Below are positions 45,616-55,069 of a DNA stretch of 64,000 bases, one piece after another. How positions within the stretch are numbered: the first letter of the stretch is position 1; every line of letters begins with the position of its first letter. A model generated the notes under the pieces. That model worked only from the letters and a program-made list of their open reading frames with translations. It did no database searches and was not told the origin of the DNA. This stretch comes from Sphingobacterium sp. UGAL515B_05. Lineage in GTDB: Bacteria > Bacteroidota > Bacteroidia > Sphingobacteriales > Sphingobacteriaceae. The translations under genes and the position numbers were made by a program. The DNA lies in contig NZ_CP109907.1 of the NCBI RefSeq assembly GCF_033097525.1, positions 2,046,001 through 2,110,000 of the forward strand, given 5' to 3'.

Positions 45616-45646
45616 AGTTTCTGTTAAAATACTTGTTGTTTATTAG

Positions 45647-45675
45647 AGCATGGCGATTTCGCCGTGCTTTTTTTA
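45647..45675 (+). terminator. Terminator of the nuo operon
   Basis: AGCATGGC and GCCGTGCT pair over 8 positions with one G-U pair and a 6-nt loop, followed by seven T residues. Confidence 0.85.
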
Positions 45676-45741
45676 TTTTTATTGGTATAACTCTTGCATA
45701 CAAATTGTATATTGTAAAAAAGAAATCCTATCAAATTACAG

Positions 45742-48282
45742 ATGGCGTTTAAAGTGTGTGTTAAATCTTTTTCGATTCGTGTTTTAAGTGTGTTACTTTT
45801 CCTCGTTATCTGCGGACAAGTAATTGCACAGGACTTTATTCGTGGAAAGGTCGTTGATGCGCAAACAGGCAAGGGTATTTCAAGGGTTTCAATTAACTGG
45901 CTTGGGGAAGATCGTGGTGGCACGAGCGATACCCTTGGATATTTTAAGATTCAGGATGCCAAGAAATTCCGACAGCTTGTATTTGGAGCAGTGGGCTATG
46001 AGCGGAGGACAGTGGATGTTCGTCGGTTACAAGATTCTATGCTGACGGTGCACTTAATTGCCTCGAATAATACATTAGAGGAAGTCATCGTCAATAGAAA
46101 AAACAAAAAGCCTAAAGATCCAGCTATTGCACTGATTGAACAGGTAATAGCACATCGACCACAAAATCATTATACCCGTATACCTGAAATTCGTTTTGAC
46201 GAATACGAGAAGACGCAATTTGGTTTTGTCAATCCTGAAGATAAAGCGAAGAAATTTCCGAAACCATTCCGATTCCTCTTTGAAAATGTCGATTCTACAG
46301 CTTTTCGGGGACTGACGATTGCACCGTTTTATTTAGAAGAAAACTATGCTAATGTCTATTCATCCCATAATCCAGATCGTAGTAAGAAGATTGTCATCAG
46401 CCACAATCAGACCGAATTAAATCCACGCTTTTTTAACAATGATAATTGGCAGACGCGGTTTCAGACAATACTCCGCGATGTTGACCTCTACGATAATACG
46501 ATTCAGGTCACAAACAAGGGTATCTTAAGCCCTATCGCTACCGGTGCCACGGCTTTTTATAAATACAAAATTCAAGATACGATAAAGATTGAAGGGAAGG
46601 ATTATATTGAGCTCCATTTTGAAGGCAAATCGGCTATTGATTTGCTCTTTTACGGCGATCTACTCATCTCCGACGATACAAGGTTTGCTGTTCATCGCGC
46701 GACCTTGAATATAGGCCGTACAGCGAATATCAATTGGATAAATGACGTGCAGATAGAGCTCAGCTATAGCGAATTTAAAAACGGTAGTATGCTTCCCGTT
46801 CATGCAGACCTGAAAATGTTATTTGGCGGGAGTAAGTCGGATGTATTGTATGGACGTAGGGAAACGCAGTACCTCGGACATCGCACAGATTCTATTTCGA
46901 ACGAAAATTTTGCTGGGGTACCTGTCGAAAAAAGATATCTCCTGCAATCTGCGTCAAATGTACCAATCGTCGGCGTCAGACCAAGCCCATTAAGCCATGC
47001 TGAATTAGGGGCATATCAAAAAGTTGATTCGGTGCAGAATATGCGGTCTTTTAATCAGTTGGTAGCATTGGGTTATTTATTGGCAAAGGGGTATTATAAT
47101 GCCGGGAAGGTTGAGTTTGGACCACTGGAATATCTTTATAGCCGTAATAATTACGAAGGAAACCGTTTTAGGATGAGTGGTCGAACGACACGCTTGTTTT
47201 CGGAAAAGGCCTATATTGAGGGGTATACAGCCTATGGCGATAAGGACAAAGCGCTAAAATACTACTTGAGTACGGCATTTACATTAAATGGAGAGCGTAT
47301 TGTTCAATTTCCCGCGAATTATTTGCGCTTTACCGTACAGCACGACGTTATGGAACCAGGGCGAGGTTTGGGTTTCTTAAAAGGAGATGGTTTTTTCCGT
47401 TCGTTTGGGAAGAACAGGCCTAATAAATGGCAGTTTAACGATATCTATCGTCTCGATCATTTGATTGAATTTGGGAATCATATTAGTGTAGGAACGGCAT
47501 TTACACATACGCGCAGGCAACCTCGCGGTGATTTGTTTTATATCAATAGCCTACCTATACCGGATACAGTTCGTCAAGTAAATACCAATGATCTACAGTT
47601 GATTTTGCGCTGGGCTCCGAATGAAGAATTTACCTATCATAACCTAGATCGGGGAACGGTAGAGAATAAATATCCCATCTTTACATTGCAATATAATAAA
47701 GGTTTGAAAGGCTTTTGGGGGGCAGATTATAGTTATGATGCGCTGCGGTTCAGTGTATTCAAACGATTGTTCTTATCGCCAGCAGGACAAGCTGATTTTG
47801 AATTCTCCGGCGGGAGAATTTGGGGGAAACACCTGCCTTATACCTTATTGGAGCTTCCAGAGGTCAATAGAGATAAGCAGGGCCCCTTGGTGAATTTTGA
47901 TTTGATGGCTACCTCCGAATTTGTTTCAGACCAGTTTTTGAAATTGACTTATTATCACAATTGGAACGGTTTCTTTTTTAATAGAATACCTTTGTTCAGA
48001 AGACTGAAGTGGCGTGAAGTGACGGGATTCAAAGCTTTTTATGGCAAATTAAGTGATGCCAATAATCCTTTTGTTACGCCCGAAAATATTCAGTTTGAGG
48101 CGGACAAAGATGGTATTATTCAAACAAAAGCCCTGCGTAACAAACCGTATGTCGAAGGACTTGTGGGGGTGGATAATATCTTTAAATTGATTAGATTAGA
48201 GTATAAAAAGAGATTAAGCTATAAAGGTGGTGAAGGAGTTCCTTCTGACACCTTTACGGCATCCTTACATTTTAATTTTTAG
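45742..48282 (+). CDS. DUF5686 / carboxypeptidase-regulatory-like outer-membrane protein
   Basis: An exported protein of 846 residues. After a signal peptide (about 1-29, ending VIAQ) comes a carboxypeptidase-regulatory-like beta-sandwich (FIRGKVVDAQTGKGISRVSI to about 110). The rest is a DUF5686 region that is strand-rich and ends in the aromatic SFTASLHFNF-like pattern TFTASLHFNF of an outer-membrane barrel. DUF5686 proteins are abundant in Bacteroidota and have no assigned substrate. It lies 5 bp before the enoyl-CoA hydratase gene, probably cotranscribed, although a functional link is not evident. Confidence 0.87.
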   Translation: MAFKVCVKSFSIRVLSVLLFLVICGQVIAQDFIRGKVVDAQTGKGISRVSINWLGEDRGGTSDTLGYFKIQDAKKFRQLVFGAVGYERRTVDVRRLQDSMLTVHLIASNNTLEEVIVNRKNKKPKDPAIALIEQVIAHRPQNHYTRIPEIRFDEYEKTQFGFVNPEDKAKKFPKPFRFLFENVDSTAFRGLTIAPFYLEENYANVYSSHNPDRSKKIVISHNQTELNPRFFNNDNWQTRFQTILRDVDLYDNTIQVTNKGILSPIATGATAFYKYKIQDTIKIEGKDYIELHFEGKSAIDLLFYGDLLISDDTRFAVHRATLNIGRTANINWINDVQIELSYSEFKNGSMLPVHADLKMLFGGSKSDVLYGRRETQYLGHRTDSISNENFAGVPVEKRYLLQSASNVPIVGVRPSPLSHAELGAYQKVDSVQNMRSFNQLVALGYLLAKGYYNAGKVEFGPLEYLYSRNNYEGNRFRMSGRTTRLFSEKAYIEGYTAYGDKDKALKYYLSTAFTLNGERIVQFPANYLRFTVQHDVMEPGRGLGFLKGDGFFRSFGKNRPNKWQFNDIYRLDHLIEFGNHISVGTAFTHTRRQPRGDLFYINSLPIPDTVRQVNTNDLQLILRWAPNEEFTYHNLDRGTVENKYPIFTLQYNKGLKGFWGADYSYDALRFSVFKRLFLSPAGQADFEFSGGRIWGKHLPYTLLELPEVNRDKQGPLVNFDLMATSEFVSDQFLKLTYYHNWNGFFFNRIPLFRRLKWREVTGFKAFYGKLSDANNPFVTPENIQFEADKDGIIQTKALRNKPYVEGLVGVDNIFKLIRLEYKKRLSYKGGEGVPSDTFTASLHFNF

Positions 48283-48287
48283 CAATT

Positions 48288-49067
48288 ATGGTCCAATATT
48301 CAAATTTACAGTACGCTATTAAAGATAGCATTGGCTATGTCATCATTAATCGCGAGCCGCAGCTGAATGCCCTAAATCAGGAAACACTTGATGAATTGCA
48401 AGATATCTTTAAACATTTCAATTCCGACGATCATGTAAGGGGTATTATCCTGACTGGTGCTGGACACAAAGCATTTGCCGCAGGCGCAGATATTAAGGAA
48501 TTTATGGATTTGTCTGTGATTCAGGCACGATGGCTTAGTGAAAGAGGACATATTATTTTTACGGATCTTATCGAAGCTTCCCCGAAGCCAGTTATTGCCG
48601 CTATAAATGGATATGCTTTAGGTGGAGGGCTCGAGGTGGCTTTAGCTTGCCATATCCGCATAGCTTCTGAAAATGCTAAGATGGGACTTCCGGAGGTTTC
48701 TCTGGGGCTGATTCCGGGTTACGGCGGTACGCAGCGTTTGCCCAAATTGATCGGAAAAGGACAGGCGATGCAAATGATTTTAACGGGCGATATGATTGAT
48801 GCGCAGCAGGCTTATGAAATAGGACTGGTCAATGAGGTGATCGCACAGGATAAACTAATTGCCCGGGCGGAGGAAATACTCCAAAAGATATTTACGCGCT
48901 CGCGTGTTGCCATAACAAATGCCATTGCGGCCATTAACGCCGCTGAAGACAGACAACAGAATGGGAATAAGGTGGAAATGGACGCCTTCGGTCATTTGTT
49001 CGGAACAGAAGATTTCAAAGAAGGTGTGTCGGCGTTTTTAGGGAAAAGGACACCCAATTTTGAATAA
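48288..49067 (+). CDS. Enoyl-CoA hydratase/isomerase family protein
   Basis: A cytoplasmic crotonase-fold enzyme of 259 residues. The oxyanion-hole segments are HKAFAAGADIKEFMDL and INGYALGGGLEVALACHIRIAS, and the catalytic region MGLPEVSLGLIPGYGGTQRLPKLIG holds the Glu expected for hydratases. A first catalytic Glu is in GGGLEVALAC. The protein therefore resembles true enoyl-CoA hydratases of fatty-acid or amino-acid breakdown. The specific substrate cannot be read from sequence. Confidence 0.92.
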   Translation: MVQYSNLQYAIKDSIGYVIINREPQLNALNQETLDELQDIFKHFNSDDHVRGIILTGAGHKAFAAGADIKEFMDLSVIQARWLSERGHIIFTDLIEASPKPVIAAINGYALGGGLEVALACHIRIASENAKMGLPEVSLGLIPGYGGTQRLPKLIGKGQAMQMILTGDMIDAQQAYEIGLVNEVIAQDKLIARAEEILQKIFTRSRVAITNAIAAINAAEDRQQNGNKVEMDAFGHLFGTEDFKEGVSAFLGKRTPNFE

Positions 49068-49240
49068 GGCCGCAATACTTCGCTAAACGCTATACGTTGT
49101 GTATTGGCAGGTTTGAATGTCGATGAAGAGATGAGATAGCACCAAGAAAAGATGTTCGAATGGAGAGCCAATCGTTTATAACCAATTGTTTAGAGGTAAC
49201 TGGTCTGGATGGCTTATGAATCTGAAGGGTTTAACCGACA

Positions 49241-50134
49241 TTATTTTTGATATTTTTTGCGATATTCTTGGGGGGACATTTTCATTTCTCGTGTAAAGGC
49301 CTTTGAAAAATGAAAGGGATCATAAAATTGGAGCTTAAATGCGATTTCTTTAATCTTGAGTAGCGTAAATTGCAGGTAAGAGCAAGCTCTTTGCATCCGT
49401 AGTTGATTGTAATACACCATGGGGGGGTAAGACGTTTTCTGCTTGAACAAGTTAATAAGATGTGATTTAGAATAGTTGAAATGTGCGGCAATCTCTTCCA
49501 AATTGATATTGTTCTCCAGGTTGTCTTTCATAAATATGATGATGTCCTGTATAATATTGTCTACTTGAATTCGGTTACTTTCTCTAAACTGTGTCTGATA
49601 TTGAATGGAAGCTAAAAAATATTGAAAGCAAAAACTCGTATACTCCAAATTTTCTGGGCTGTACCCCATTTCCAGATTTTTGTAGATGCTTTCGAAGAGC
49701 TGGATGCGGTTGGCATGTTTGTTTGAATCCGCGTCATCTATATGAATCACTTGGCCCATGATATGTTTAAAAAGAGCCGCATCCGTCCCGGCGAAATGAA
49801 TCCAATAGATGCTCCAGGGATCATTTGATTTTGCGCCATAGCAATGGGCACTATCTCTCGGTATAATAAATACATCGTTTCTTTTAAGGTTGTGCGTTGT
49901 GTCATCCTGTTTTATCCAACCACTTCCTTTTTCGCAATAAATCAGAATATATTCCTTGCATCCTTCTGGACGATCACGGTAGTGTTTTTTTGCATTGGGA
50001 TAATAGCCGATATGTGTGATGTGTAATTTTGTTGTGATGTTGTTGTCTGCCTGGTAGTTGCATACGGCATAGGGAAGGACAATCGCCTTTTCTCCTTTGA
50101 ATCCTTCAGCGATGACATCTTGGTTTTGTTTCAT
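49241..50134 (-). CDS. AraC family transcriptional regulator
   Basis: A 297-residue regulator. The N-terminal cupin-like sensor (about 35-150) includes EYILIYCEKGSGWIKQDDTTHNLKRNDVFIIPRDSAHCYG, split by the usual sugar-binding jelly-roll layout, and the C-terminal AraC domain has two helix-turn-helices: NLEEIAAHFNYSKSHLINLFKQKT and IKEIAFKLQFYDPFHFSKAFTREMKMSPQEYRKKY. It is divergent from the sugar porter with about 130 bp between starts, where AAGTAA half-sites occur, so it probably senses a sugar and controls this locus. Confidence 0.92.
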   Translation of the reverse strand: MKQNQDVIAEGFKGEKAIVLPYAVCNYQADNNITTKLHITHIGYYPNAKKHYRDRPEGCKEYILIYCEKGSGWIKQDDTTHNLKRNDVFIIPRDSAHCYGAKSNDPWSIYWIHFAGTDAALFKHIMGQVIHIDDADSNKHANRIQLFESIYKNLEMGYSPENLEYTSFCFQYFLASIQYQTQFRESNRIQVDNIIQDIIIFMKDNLENNINLEEIAAHFNYSKSHLINLFKQKTSYPPMVYYNQLRMQRACSYLQFTLLKIKEIAFKLQFYDPFHFSKAFTREMKMSPQEYRKKYQK

Positions 50135-50215
50135 AAATCGAGCTTGTTTTTGGTTATCCTTATAAAAATAGTAATATTTTACATGTTTATCGTGTTCACT
50201 TACATGATTCTCCCC

Positions 50216-50243
50216 AAGTAATCCATTACTTTTACCTAAGTAA
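50216..50243. promoter_or_regulatory. Alternating AAGTAA/TTACTT half-sites, putative operator
   Basis: AAGTAA (50216-50221), TTACTT (50226-50231) and AAGTAA (50238-50243) alternate with spacers of 4 and 6 bp. They lie between the AraC gene and the sugar porter, 20 bp before the porter ATG. They form two overlapping perfect inverted repeats and may be a regulator site. Confidence 0.5.
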
Positions 50244-50263
50244 ATCTAAATATGTAAACTCTT

Positions 50264-51640
50264 ATGCAAAAGACTGCGACAACCTATCTGCTATTGATCA
50301 CTTTTGTGGCAGCTATTGGTGGATTTCTATTTGGATATGATTGGGTAGTTATTGGAGGTGCGAAACCATTTTACGAGGCTTATTTTCATTTGGAATCCGA
50401 TCCTGCATTGCAGGGATGGGCCATGTCTTCGGCGATTGTGGGAAGCTTTGTTGGTGTACTGCTCTCGGGGGGACTGGCAGATCGCTATGGTAGAAAACCA
50501 CTGATTTATACAGCCGCAATTTTATTTATAATTTCTGCATTGGGAACCGGCATGGCGTCCGAACTTGACACTTTTATTATTTATCGGATTTTGGGCGGGA
50601 TAGGGATTGGTGTGGCCTCCAATTTGGCTCCGATGTATATCGCGGAAATTGCCCCCGCAGAAAGTCGGGGAAAATTTGTATCGGTCAATCAATTAACCAT
50701 TGTACTGGGCATACTTGCAGCGCAAGTAGTCAATTGGCTCATTGCAAAGCCGGTTTTAGCTGGAGAATCTATTCTAGAAACCTGGAATGGGCAAGAGGGT
50801 TGGAGATGGATGTTTTGGGCAGGAGCGATCCCAGCGGTCGTTTTTTTGGTGCTGCTTTTCCTGATTCCCGAAAGCCCCCGTTGGTTGTATTCGAAAGGGA
50901 AGCACGAACAGGCAAAGCGTGTGTTTTTACGCATGGGCGGAGATGAATATGCAGCAGAAAATATTCAATCTATTGCCGAGGCGGCTGAACAAAGTCAGGG
51001 TAAAACCCGAAAAAGAAATTTATTTCAGGGCAAGTTGCTGCGGTTGTTGTTGCTAGGGAGCTTTATTGCGGTCTTTCAGCAGTGGTGTGGGATTAATGTT
51101 ATTTTTAATTATGCCCAAGAGATTTTTACGGCTGCCGGATATACAGTTTCCGGGATGCTTTTCAATATTATTATCACTGGAGTGATCAATGTAATTTTTA
51201 CATTCATTGGCATGTATCTGGTCGATCGAATTGGTCGTCGTGCATTGATGCTCTTCGGATCGGCAGGACTTTTTGTGATTTATATTGCCTTAGGAGCATG
51301 TTATTATTTCAATTGCAGTGGCATTTTTGTGCTTCTCCTTGTGCTCGCCGGAATTGCGGTGTATGCAATGACCTTGGCACCTGTTACTTGGGTAATTATC
51401 GCCGAAATATTCCCTACCGCTGTAAGGGCGCAGGCTATGGCGATTGCGACATCATTACTATGGATTGCATGTTTTGTGCTCACGTATACTTTTCCTTTAC
51501 TGAATCAAAATCTGGGCGCAGCTGGTACATTCTGGCTGTATGGAGGAGTCTGTTTTATCGGTTATCTGTTTCTATGGAGCCGACTGAAAGAGACCAAAGG
51601 AAAAAGCTTAGAAGAAATTGAACAAGAACTGGAAGGATAA
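50264..51640 (+). CDS. Sugar porter family MFS transporter
   Basis: A 12-helix major facilitator of 458 residues in the XylE/GLUT-like sugar porter family. Signatures are GGFLFGYDWVVIGGA in helix 1, GGLADRYGRKPL in loop 2-3, IPESPRWLYSKG after helix 6, QQWCGINVIFNYAQEIF in helix 7, VDRIGRRALML in loop 8-9 and WSRLKETKGKSLEEIEQEL at the end. It would bring a monosaccharide into the cytoplasm by proton symport or facilitated diffusion. Its partner genes suggest it takes products of the GH2 enzyme; which sugar cannot be told. Confidence 0.95.
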   Translation: MQKTATTYLLLITFVAAIGGFLFGYDWVVIGGAKPFYEAYFHLESDPALQGWAMSSAIVGSFVGVLLSGGLADRYGRKPLIYTAAILFIISALGTGMASELDTFIIYRILGGIGIGVASNLAPMYIAEIAPAESRGKFVSVNQLTIVLGILAAQVVNWLIAKPVLAGESILETWNGQEGWRWMFWAGAIPAVVFLVLLFLIPESPRWLYSKGKHEQAKRVFLRMGGDEYAAENIQSIAEAAEQSQGKTRKRNLFQGKLLRLLLLGSFIAVFQQWCGINVIFNYAQEIFTAAGYTVSGMLFNIIITGVINVIFTFIGMYLVDRIGRRALMLFGSAGLFVIYIALGACYYFNCSGIFVLLLVLAGIAVYAMTLAPVTWVIIAEIFPTAVRAQAMAIATSLLWIACFVLTYTFPLLNQNLGAAGTFWLYGGVCFIGYLFLWSRLKETKGKSLEEIEQELEG

Positions 51641-51694
51641 TTGGCACTAGAATAATCAACTCGACCTATATAAACCTATTAGCGTATTAAGAAA

Positions 51695-54600
51695 ATGACA
51701 GAATTGACTCGTTACCTTATAAAATCAACAGTTGACCAGAAAGGGATCGTAAAAGCATGGGAGGAGCAGGTTGCGATTCCAACATACGAGATTGGGACGA
51801 TGGAGAAGAATCCCATATTTGCCGAAAAGCGCGTATACCAAGGTAGCTCGGGGGTAGTATATCCCTATCCGATCATAGAGAAAATTAGCGATCAGAAGCG
51901 AAACAAGATCTATCAGGCGCTATTTCTTGAAAATGAATATATCAAGGTAATGATTCTTCCAGCTTTAGGTGGACGGGTTCATATGGCTTATGATAAAGTT
52001 AGAGAACGACATTTCGTTTACTATAATGAAGTTATCAAGCCCGCTTTGGTTGGGCTCACTGGTCCTTGGATTTCTGGAGGGATTGAATTTAATTGGCCTC
52101 AGCATCATAGACCGACTACTTTTATGCCTACAGAGCATTTAATCGAACACAACAGCGATGGAAGTATTACGGTTTGGTGCAACGAAATCGAACGTATGTT
52201 TCGGATGAAGGCCATGCAGGGATTTACTTTGCATCCCGACAAAGCGTATCTGGAAATCAAGGTTCAGGTGTATAATCGGACAGCATTGCCACAAACTTTT
52301 CTGTGGTGGGCCAATCCGGCTGTTGTTGTGAATGACGACTATTATTCCGTGTTCCCTCCCGATGTCAATGCCGTTTTTGATCATGGAAAGCGAGAGGTTT
52401 CTTCTTTCCCGATTGCTACTGGGACCTATTATAAGTACGATTACTCGGCAGGTGTTGATATTGCACAATACAAAAATATTCCTGTTCCCACATCCTATAT
52501 GGCCATTCAATCGAAATACAACTTCGTTGGCGGCTATGAGGCTGGTGCTACCAATGCGGGGATGTTGCATGTGGCCGACCATCACATTTCACCGGGGAAA
52601 AAACAGTGGACCTGGGGAAATGGTGACTTTGGTGTCGCTTGGGATAGAAACCTGACAGATGAAAATGGGCCATACATTGAATTGATGGCTGGTGTATATA
52701 CAGATAATCAGCCTGATTTTGCTTGGTTACAACCTTACGAAGTGAAATCTTGGTGTCAGTATTTTATGCCTTACGCAGAAGTTGGACAGGTGAAAAATGC
52801 AACAAAAGATGCGGTGCTCAATATGGAGGTTAGGGAGCAGACCGCTCACATTGTTTTGTATACAACAGGGAGGCATGAAAATATACGTGTTTTGTTACGT
52901 AATACGGCCGGTAAAATCTATTTGGACGAACAAGTGACTTGTTCTCCTCGGAATATTTATACCCAACGTGTTGCTGGACTGGAGAGTGTACCAACCGAAC
53001 TCATATTGACTGTGTATGATAAAAATAATCATGAAATATTGGTTTACCAGCAGGAGCAGGTGAAGGATGCTAAAGATGTACCCAAACCGGCACAGGCAGC
53101 ATTGTTGCCCGAAGATATTTGTTCTATCGAAGAATTGTTTTTGACAGGGCAGCATCTGGAGCAGTACCGGCATGCAACTTATCATCCATTGGATTACTAT
53201 AAAGAGGCGCTACGACGTGAACCGAACGACATCAGATGTAATAATGCAATGGGCGCTTTCTTGTTGCGGAATGGTAAGATAGAGGAGTCTATCACTTATT
53301 TTGAGACCGCTATCGCTCGCGCTACGGAGCGTAATCCCAATCCTTATGATGGAGAACCTTACTACAACCTTGGTGTAGCTCTGCAACTATCTGGGGATCT
53401 GAATGGGGCTTATGCAGCTTTCTACAAAGCAACATGGAATGCCGCATGGAAGGATTCTGGTTATTTTGGTTTGGCACAAATTGATGCGAAGAGAGGCAAT
53501 TGGAAAGCTGCTTTAGAAAAAATAGATCAGTCATTGAGCAGAAACTGGTATCACCATAAAGGAAGACAACTGAAGGCCTCTATTTTAAGAAAAATCGGGG
53601 CAAAAGATGCTGCTTTAGCATGGATTCAAGAATCAATGGAATTGGATCCGTTTAATATGGGCTGTAGATTCGAATGGTACCTGTTAACAAAAGAAGAATC
53701 GATATTTTCTCCTATTCTCGATTTAGCGCGCGTTAATATTCATAGTGCGATAGAATATGCATTGGATTTTGCTCATGCCGGTCTGTATGAAGAAGCATCT
53801 TTACTCCTGGAGAAAACCATTGAAGACGTAACCTTAGTTTACCCTATGGTATATTATACACTAGGTTATTTTGCGACTCATTTGGGTCTGCATGACAGGG
53901 CAAAAACTTATTGTGATCAAGCTGCCGTTATGGATCCTAGCTGTTGTTTTCCAAATCGCTTGGAAGAGATTGCAATTCTCCAACATGCCATAGTTTTAAA
54001 TAGTGCTGACGCAAAGGCATCGTATTATTTGGGCAATCTTTGGTATGGTAAAAGACAGCATCAGGATGCTGTAGACTGTTGGGAACGTTCTATTCAATTG
54101 GATGGACAGTTTCCTACTGTTCTTCGCAATTTGGCCTTAGCCTATTATAATCGGATCGATAAGCCAAAAGAAGCGGTAACGCTATTGGAACGAGCATTTT
54201 TACTGGATGAAACGGATGCCCGTCTACTCATGGAGCTTCATCAGCTCTACAAGAAAGAGGGACGCTCTTACAAAGAAAGGTTGGCTCTGCTCGATCGATA
54301 TCCGGATTTGGTGACGCTTAGGGACGATCTATTCTTGGAGCGGATCACCCTATTTAATCTTTTGGGTGAACATGAGGTCGCGAAAACGTTGCTGGCTTCC
54401 AGACAGTTTAAACCCTGGGAAGGGGGTGAAGGTAAAGTTTCACGTCAATACACGATATGTCAGCTCGAATTGGCCAAAAAATCGATACTGCAAAATGAAC
54501 TGCAGCAGGCGCTTTCCTTGCTGAAGGCGCTTGATTATTATCCACATAACCTGGGTGAAGGTAAGCTTATTACAATGGAAGAAAACGATGTTCACTATTA

Positions 54601-55063
54601 TAAGGGACTCGTCTATCGTTTATTGGGGATGGATGAAGAAGCTAAAGTTTATTTCTATAAAGCAACAGAAGGTGCTGATGAACCCCAGCAGGCCCTTTTC
54701 TATAATGATCCACAACCAGATAAGATATTTTATCAAGGTTTAGCCTGGCATGAGCTTGGTGATCCAGTGCGAGCTGAACAACGTTTTCAATGTTTAATAG
54801 ATCATGGAAAGTTATTTATTGACAAGCCTTTTAAAATAGATTATTTTGCAGTTTCCTTGCCTGATATGGATATTTGGGAGGAAGATCTGGATCATAAGAA
54901 TAAAATACATTGTTTGTATGTCATGGGATTGGGGTATTTGGGGAATGGAGATCGTGCTTTGGCAATGGATTATTTAGCACAAGTCCAGCAGTTGGATCCC
55001 AATCACCAAGGGAGCCAGGCTATTATGTATTCTTTCTTAGGTGAAACTTCTTTAAAGAATTAA
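51695..55063 (+). CDS. DUF5107 domain and TPR-repeat protein
   Basis: A large protein of 1122 residues with no signal peptide visible. The N-terminal DUF5107 region (about 35-370) looks like a beta-sandwich of the galactose-mutarotase type: ALFLENEYIKVMILPALGGRVHMAYDK, GGIEFNWPQHHRPTTFMP, FLWWANPAVVVNDDY and a QFMP-like end. The C-terminal two thirds hold many TPR helices, for example NAMGAFLLRNGKIEESITYFETAI and DAVDCWERSIQLDGQFPTVLRNLALAYYNRI. DUF5107/TPR proteins are found in carbohydrate loci and may process sugars, but the activity is not established. It lies 6 bp before the GH2 gene. Confidence 0.85.
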   Translation: MTELTRYLIKSTVDQKGIVKAWEEQVAIPTYEIGTMEKNPIFAEKRVYQGSSGVVYPYPIIEKISDQKRNKIYQALFLENEYIKVMILPALGGRVHMAYDKVRERHFVYYNEVIKPALVGLTGPWISGGIEFNWPQHHRPTTFMPTEHLIEHNSDGSITVWCNEIERMFRMKAMQGFTLHPDKAYLEIKVQVYNRTALPQTFLWWANPAVVVNDDYYSVFPPDVNAVFDHGKREVSSFPIATGTYYKYDYSAGVDIAQYKNIPVPTSYMAIQSKYNFVGGYEAGATNAGMLHVADHHISPGKKQWTWGNGDFGVAWDRNLTDENGPYIELMAGVYTDNQPDFAWLQPYEVKSWCQYFMPYAEVGQVKNATKDAVLNMEVREQTAHIVLYTTGRHENIRVLLRNTAGKIYLDEQVTCSPRNIYTQRVAGLESVPTELILTVYDKNNHEILVYQQEQVKDAKDVPKPAQAALLPEDICSIEELFLTGQHLEQYRHATYHPLDYYKEALRREPNDIRCNNAMGAFLLRNGKIEESITYFETAIARATERNPNPYDGEPYYNLGVALQLSGDLNGAYAAFYKATWNAAWKDSGYFGLAQIDAKRGNWKAALEKIDQSLSRNWYHHKGRQLKASILRKIGAKDAALAWIQESMELDPFNMGCRFEWYLLTKEESIFSPILDLARVNIHSAIEYALDFAHAGLYEEASLLLEKTIEDVTLVYPMVYYTLGYFATHLGLHDRAKTYCDQAAVMDPSCCFPNRLEEIAILQHAIVLNSADAKASYYLGNLWYGKRQHQDAVDCWERSIQLDGQFPTVLRNLALAYYNRIDKPKEAVTLLERAFLLDETDARLLMELHQLYKKEGRSYKERLALLDRYPDLVTLRDDLFLERITLFNLLGEHEVAKTLLASRQFKPWEGGEGKVSRQYTICQLELAKKSILQNELQQALSLLKALDYYPHNLGEGKLITMEENDVHYYKGLVYRLLGMDEEAKVYFYKATEGADEPQQALFYNDPQPDKIFYQGLAWHELGDPVRAEQRFQCLIDHGKLFIDKPFKIDYFAVSLPDMDIWEEDLDHKNKIHCLYVMGLGYLGNGDRALAMDYLAQVQQLDPNHQGSQAIMYSFLGETSLKN

Positions 55064-55069
55064 TTCAGT

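Noticed and set aside
49068..49240. Intergenic region between the enoyl-CoA hydratase and AraC genes
   Set aside because: Checked for a terminator, small RNA or repeat between the convergent genes; no convincing stem with a T tract or other structure was found.
52139..52585. 148-codon ORF antisense to the DUF5107 gene
   Set aside because: It lies inside a clearly coding gene and has no recognisable features.
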